From the NCBI GenBank assembly GCA_017639935.1, contig JAGFWP010000028.1, positions 1 through 56,191 on the forward strand: a stretch of DNA of 56,191 nt. Direction: 5' to 3'. Each line of letters starts with the position of its first letter. Positions within the stretch are counted from its first letter, which is position 1. The position numbers and the translations under genes are program-made. Of the stretch, positions 52,277 through 56,191 are shown in pieces. The notes beneath the pieces were generated by a model. It saw only the letters and a program-made list of their open reading frames with translations, was not told the origin of the DNA and did no database searches. The DNA comes from Pelagibacteraceae bacterium (GTDB lineage Bacteria; Pseudomonadota; Alphaproteobacteria; HIMB59; GCA-002718135).

Positions 52277-55222
52277 ATGCCAAGTCAAATCCAGATATTA
52301 AATATACATTCAACTGGAAGGGAAAAATCACTTGCGGCCCTGTTTTCTCGGAAACAACTGGCTAACTTAAAAATTACTGAAGTCTACTATGTTTCAGTCA
52401 ATTTATCCGTCAAACAATTTACTCAAGCTGGTCAATTGTTGTGCAATCCTGTTTCCCAGCAAAATCTTAATGCAAAAAATATTATAAAAATTCTAAGCGC
52501 TTATGGGAAATTTAAATGGGTGATTGAAGTTCGTTATTTACCCGGTGTCACAGACAATGTGGGTCATACAGCTGAAGAAATTATTAGAGAAAATCTAAAA
52601 AATGTAAAAAAGAGCCTTTCGATTGGAAGCGCTCTTTTATATTTTCTGGACACCAAAGAGAAGAATATCATTGACGCTGTTGCCGCTGAAAATTCTAATC
52701 CATTGATACACGGCATTACTATTTTAAGTTTCAAGGATTATCTCAAAAAATTGCGCTCTAATAAAATAACTGATTTCAATGTAAAATTATCACAAAAAAA
52801 ATACATAACGAAAAAAATAAATTTGAATGTTTCCCAAGAAGAACTTCATCAAATTGGCAAACAGGGGATTTTAGAAAATAATAAAATTAGAAGAGGCCCG
52901 CTTGGCTTGGATGTCGCCTCCCTGCAAGCTATTCAAGCGTATTTTAATAAACAAAAAAGACAATCAACTGACGTTGAAATTGAAACACTGGCCCAAACTT
53001 GGTCCGAGCACTGCAAGCACAAAATATTTTCATCTTCCATTGACAACATTCATAAAGGCATTTTTAATACGTACATTCGTGGTGCAACAAGAAAAATCAT
53101 AAAAAAACGAAAAGATAATTTTTGCGTATCACTCTTCTCGGACAATGCAGGAGCTGTTAGTTTTGATAATGACTGGTTGGTGTGCCACAAGGTGGAAACG
53201 CATAATACGCCTTCGGCTCTTGACCCGTTTGGAGGAGCTATAACAGGTATCGTGGGCGTCAATCGTGACTGTCTGGGTTTTGGCAAAGGAGCAAAACCAA
53301 TTGCCAACACCTATGCATTTTATTTTGCCTATCCACATAAAAATTATGATCTATATCGTCAACAAAACAAAAAAAATCCTATGCTCCCAGCGCGCTTGAT
53401 TGCCAAAGGGGTTATTAATGGCGTGCGTGTTGGAGGAAATTGCTCAGGTATTCCAACGCCTCAAGGGACGGTTTATTTTCATGACGGATATGCGGGAAAA
53501 CCATTGGTTTTCTGCGGCACAGTTGGACTTATTCCTCGTAAAATAAAAGGTCAATTATCACATTTAAAAGGAGCGCAACCAGGAGACCATGTTATCATAG
53601 TGGGAGGTCGCGTCGGAAAAGACGGCATACACGGAGCTACTTTTTCATCAGAAAAGCTAGATCCAAACAGCCCTGTTACTGCGGTGCAAATAGGAGATCC
53701 TATAACGCAGAAGAAATTCTCGGATGTGATTATTCGTGAACTGCGAGAGAAAAATTTATATTCAAGCATTACGGACAATGGTGCTGGCGGCTTGTCATCC
53801 TCTGTTGGAGAAATGGCTAAAGAAAGCGGGGGCTTTGCAATTGATTTAGAAAAAATTCCGCTCAAATATGAAGGATTGTATCCATGGGAAATCTGGATTT
53901 CTGAATCGCAAGAGCGGATGACGCTAGCCGTTCATCCAAAGAATGTTCAAAAAGTTATTTCTATTTTTACTCAACGTGGTGTGGAGGCGACTTCGATTGG
54001 CAAGTTTACTAAAAAAAAGAAAGCAATTGTTCGTTATAACAATGTTGATGTGATGAATATGGACATGAAGTTTTTACATGAAGGGTATCCAAAATTTCAC
54101 TTAAAAACATCCAAACCAAGTTTTATAAATATAAAAAAATCACAAATAAAAAAACACTCTTTTAAGAAAGAGCTTTTAACTCTTCTTGCCAGTCCTAACA
54201 TTTGTTCAAAAGAATTTATCAGCACTCAATACGATCATGAAGTGCAGGCAACATCTATTATTAAACCGCTTCAAGGAGAGGGGAGAGTTTTTAGTGATGC
54301 AACAGCAATCAAGCCTCTTTTTTCCTCCAATCAATCCCTGGCCCTATCCCAGGCTGCTTTTCCACGTTATGCAAATTTAGATGCATACAAAATGGCGGCT
54401 TGCTCAGTGGATACCGCTGTTCGCAATTTAGTTGTTCTTGGCGCGAACATAAAAAAGATAGCCCTCTTAGATAATTTTTGTTGGTGTAGTCCTGAGGAAG
54501 AAGAGCGATTGTATCAGTTAAAAAAAGCAGCCGAGGCTTGCCACGACTATGCTCTTGCGTACCGAACGCCTTTCATCTCTGGCAAGGATAGTATGTATAA
54601 TGATTTCAGCGGTTTTGACGCAAAAAATAATAAAATAAAAATATCCATACCTCCGACACTATTAATTTCATCATTAGGAATAGTGAAATCAATTAATGAC
54701 TTAACCTCTATCTGTCCCTCGATAAAAGATTTGATCTACGTGATTGGAGAAACAAAAGAAGAGCTGGGAGGTTCAGAATACGGGAACATGTTCGGATATG
54801 AAAATATTAACGTGCCATCTGTTAATCCAAAAAAAGCCCTGAAATTATACAACGTATTCAGCAGGGCGAATAAAAAAGACCTTATTTCTTCAGCCATTAG
54901 CGTGCATATGGGGGGATTGGGCGTAGCCTTCTCAAAAATGGCCATCGCATCACAGACGGGTATGCAGCTTGATTTATCAAGAATTAATTTGTTTGGATCA
55001 GCTAACACACTGTTTGCGGAGTCTCAAAGTCGGATGATTGTTTCCATTAAACCATCCAATAAAAAATTTTTTGAAAAATTATTTACCCGACATATCATTA
55101 ACCGTGTTGGAGAATGTACATCGAAGAAAAAATTCTTATGTCGTCTTTCTAACAAAGATTCAATCCAAGTTACTGTAAGTGATCTAACCAGAGCATATAA
55201 AGGAAATATAAAAAAATTATGA
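52277..55222 (+). CDS. purL: FGAM synthase, long PurL with fused PurS-like N-terminal region
   Basis: Makes formylglycinamidine ribonucleotide. At 981 residues it exceeds the ~740-residue PurL of most alphaproteobacteria. The N-terminal ~180 residues (YLPGVTDNVGHTAEE at 87-101) resemble a duplicated PurS-like domain. The catalytic part starts near 231 with ETLAQTWSEHCKHK, then VETHNTPSALDPFGGAITG, GVINGVRVGGNCSGIPTPQG and SITDNGAGGLSSSVGEM. The glutaminase domain is absent and supplied by purQ next door. I begin at ATG 52277; a TTG codon directly before it is in frame. Overlaps purQ by 4 bp (ATGA). Confidence 0.93.
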   Translation: MPSQIQILNIHSTGREKSLAALFSRKQLANLKITEVYYVSVNLSVKQFTQAGQLLCNPVSQQNLNAKNIIKILSAYGKFKWVIEVRYLPGVTDNVGHTAEEIIRENLKNVKKSLSIGSALLYFLDTKEKNIIDAVAAENSNPLIHGITILSFKDYLKKLRSNKITDFNVKLSQKKYITKKINLNVSQEELHQIGKQGILENNKIRRGPLGLDVASLQAIQAYFNKQKRQSTDVEIETLAQTWSEHCKHKIFSSSIDNIHKGIFNTYIRGATRKIIKKRKDNFCVSLFSDNAGAVSFDNDWLVCHKVETHNTPSALDPFGGAITGIVGVNRDCLGFGKGAKPIANTYAFYFAYPHKNYDLYRQQNKKNPMLPARLIAKGVINGVRVGGNCSGIPTPQGTVYFHDGYAGKPLVFCGTVGLIPRKIKGQLSHLKGAQPGDHVIIVGGRVGKDGIHGATFSSEKLDPNSPVTAVQIGDPITQKKFSDVIIRELREKNLYSSITDNGAGGLSSSVGEMAKESGGFAIDLEKIPLKYEGLYPWEIWISESQERMTLAVHPKNVQKVISIFTQRGVEATSIGKFTKKKKAIVRYNNVDVMNMDMKFLHEGYPKFHLKTSKPSFINIKKSQIKKHSFKKELLTLLASPNICSKEFISTQYDHEVQATSIIKPLQGEGRVFSDATAIKPLFSSNQSLALSQAAFPRYANLDAYKMAACSVDTAVRNLVVLGANIKKIALLDNFCWCSPEEEERLYQLKKAAEACHDYALAYRTPFISGKDSMYNDFSGFDAKNNKIKISIPPTLLISSLGIVKSINDLTSICPSIKDLIYVIGETKEELGGSEYGNMFGYENINVPSVNPKKALKLYNVFSRANKKDLISSAISVHMGGLGVAFSKMAIASQTGMQLDLSRINLFGSANTLFAESQSRMIVSIKPSNKKFFEKLFTRHIINRVGECTSKKKFLCRLSNKDSIQVTVSDLTRAYKGNIKKL

Positions 55223-56007
55223 GAGCATTAATTATTTCAGGCTATGGCATTAACTGTGAAGATGAAACGTTGCATGCTTTTACAAAAACAGGCTTTAAGG
55301 GATCAATTGTTCATATAAATGATTTGATCGATAATCCTGAAACGCTTAATCAATTTCAAATTGTAGCGTTTCCTGGAGGGTTTTCTTATGGTGATGATAC
55401 GGGTTCGGGCAATGCAATGGCGAATAAAATTAAAAATAATTTATTCGATCATCTTTCAGAATTTTTATTGAAAGATAAATTGGTGATCGGCATATGTAAT
55501 GGATGTCAGATCCTTGTTAATTTGGGGATTGTTCCAGCGATAAATTCAACTACTAGAGAAGTTGCTTTGGTAGAAAATGATTCAGCTGTATATCAATGTC
55601 GTTGGATAAATCTAAAAGTTTCAAAAAATAGCTCTCCCTGGTTAACGGATATCAAAAAAATGCACTTACCCGTGGCGCATCAGGAAGGCAAGTTTATGGT
55701 AGCCAAAAGTATACAAGGTGAACTTGTAAGACATGATTTGATTGCTTGTCAGTATATTGACAAGAAAGGAAAGTTAGCAAAACAAATATTTCCCCATAAT
55801 CCCAATGGATCGGATATGGATATAGCTGCTTTGACAAATGCAAAAGGCAACGTTTTGGCAATGATGCCTCATCCTGAAAGAGCTTTATATAAAACCCAGG
55901 AACCAGATTGGTTAAATGATAATAAAACAGGATCAAAGCATAATATGAGCTTTGTGTTCGCTGACGGATATAAAATATTTAAAAATGCATTTGATTATTT
56001 TAAATAA
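55219..56007 (+). CDS. purQ: FGAM synthase glutaminase subunit, long PurQ
   Basis: Class I amidotransferase giving ammonia to PurL. The start is LIISGYGINCEDE, with the nucleophile Cys in IGICNGCQILVNLG and the His-x-Glu in MMPHPERAL. At 262 residues it is longer than the ~225-residue alphaproteobacterial PurQ and matches the long-PurL companion type. Coupled to purL. Confidence 0.94.
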   Translation: MRALIISGYGINCEDETLHAFTKTGFKGSIVHINDLIDNPETLNQFQIVAFPGGFSYGDDTGSGNAMANKIKNNLFDHLSEFLLKDKLVIGICNGCQILVNLGIVPAINSTTREVALVENDSAVYQCRWINLKVSKNSSPWLTDIKKMHLPVAHQEGKFMVAKSIQGELVRHDLIACQYIDKKGKLAKQIFPHNPNGSDMDIAALTNAKGNVLAMMPHPERALYKTQEPDWLNDNKTGSKHNMSFVFADGYKIFKNAFDYFK

Positions 56008-56042
56008 ACTTATGCCTTAAATACAACATTCCTCGTGGTTAA

Positions 56043-56078
56043 ATGTATAATAAAATGTATTATAATATGTATTATAAA
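56043..56078 (+). repeat. three 12-bp tandem repeats
   Basis: ATGTATAATAAA, ATGTATTATAAT and ATGTATTATAAA follow each other directly. They differ at one to three positions. They occupy the promoter region of the next gene, ending 11 bases before its ATG, and supply a TATAAT at 56061-56066. Confidence 0.6.
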
Positions 56079-56089
56079 AAGATCTTAGA

Positions 56090-56191
56090 ATGACAAAAGT
56101 TTTTTTGGTTTACGGACATTATGATGACAAATCTTTTAACGCTTCAATAAAAAATACCTTCATTGAGACTGCTAAAGAAAATGGACATGAA
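56090..56191 (+). CDS. flavodoxin-fold NAD(P)H quinone reductase, 5' part
   Basis: The first 34 residues of a gene that runs off the right end. VFLVYGHYDDKSFNAS matches the opening strand and FMN/FAD loop of the NQO/KefF-type flavodoxin_2 family (usual form AHP-x-P-x-SFN). It is on the same strand as purQ, 82 bp after it. The specific substrate cannot be known from this stretch. Confidence 0.65.
   Translation, partial: MTKVFLVYGHYDDKSFNASIKNTFIETAKENGHE

Noticed and set aside
1..56191. CRISPR arrays, transposons, phage genes, tRNA or rRNA
   Set aside because: No regularly spaced repeats, transposase or integrase motifs, or RNA gene were seen, and there is no gap large enough for most of them.

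Overview
The window is AT-rich DNA (by eye about 30% GC) with very short intergenic gaps, many 1-11 bp gene overlaps and frequent GTG/TTG starts. Gene content is alphaproteobacterial: ileS-lspA-DUF3035 lipoprotein, tadA divergent from rluB-rsmD, an msbA-DUF374-waaA-lpxK-lpxL lipid A block, ubiA, and a multi-subunit aa3-type oxidase with ctaB and Cox11. A streamlined marine alphaproteobacterium (SAR11-like or HIMB59/AEGEAN-169-like) is the best guess; this is inference from gene content and composition. No rRNA, tRNA, CRISPR array, insertion sequence or phage gene was found, and no gap without a gene exceeds about 180 bp.

Layout. 1-9963: sugar/cyclitol uptake and oxidation island. It holds the permease and ATPase of an RbsC/FrcA-type ABC importer (binding protein presumably just left of the window), a PhyH-type Fe(II) dioxygenase, a membrane di-iron desaturase/hydroxylase, a Gfo/Idh/MocA dehydrogenase, an EamA exporter, a glyoxalase, an HpcH/HpaI aldolase, an IolE-like inosose dehydratase and an aldose epimerase. 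10026-19789: housekeeping (ribF, ileS, lspA, DUF3035 lipoprotein, pgi, rsmD, rluB, a peptidase C26 amidotransferase, tadA, xseA). 19782-26957: lipid A/Kdo assembly and export operon with ubiA at its head, then rsmE. 27006-34323: respiration. This has an unusual Rieske protein; a seven-gene minus-strand operon for an alternative cytochrome c oxidase (subunits II, I, two subunit III paralogues, IV, heme O synthase, and a 64-residue CxxC membrane protein); and, divergently, pseudoazurin and the Cox11 copper chaperone. Two FNR/FixK-like palindromes lie in the divergent region.

34358-36983: thrC and an M16 processing-type peptidase. 37011-45184: a branched-chain amino acid/amide-type ABC importer (binding protein, two permeases, two ATPases) with its own FNR-like box, a perfect 9-bp palindrome in its leader and a hairpin after the binding-protein gene. 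It is followed by a flavin-reductase-like gene broken by one missing base and a coupled DUF1800-DUF1501 pair. 45277-56007: purines. guaB encodes an IMP dehydrogenase lacking the CBS domains; purM-N-F-D-C-E form a tight minus-strand operon; and purL-purQ run divergently, with a long PurL carrying a PurS-like N-terminal region instead of a separate purS. The window ends inside a flavodoxin-fold quinone reductase preceded by three 12-bp tandem repeats.

The points most worth following up are the permease with a ~130-residue inserted helical domain, the uncharacterised dioxygenase/di-iron/dehydrogenase module, the FNR-boxed oxidase-pseudoazurin-Cox11 locus with its small CxxC protein, the Rieske protein with an additional N-terminal membrane helix and no petB/petC, and the CBS-less IMPDH together with the non-alphaproteobacterial-looking purLQ.
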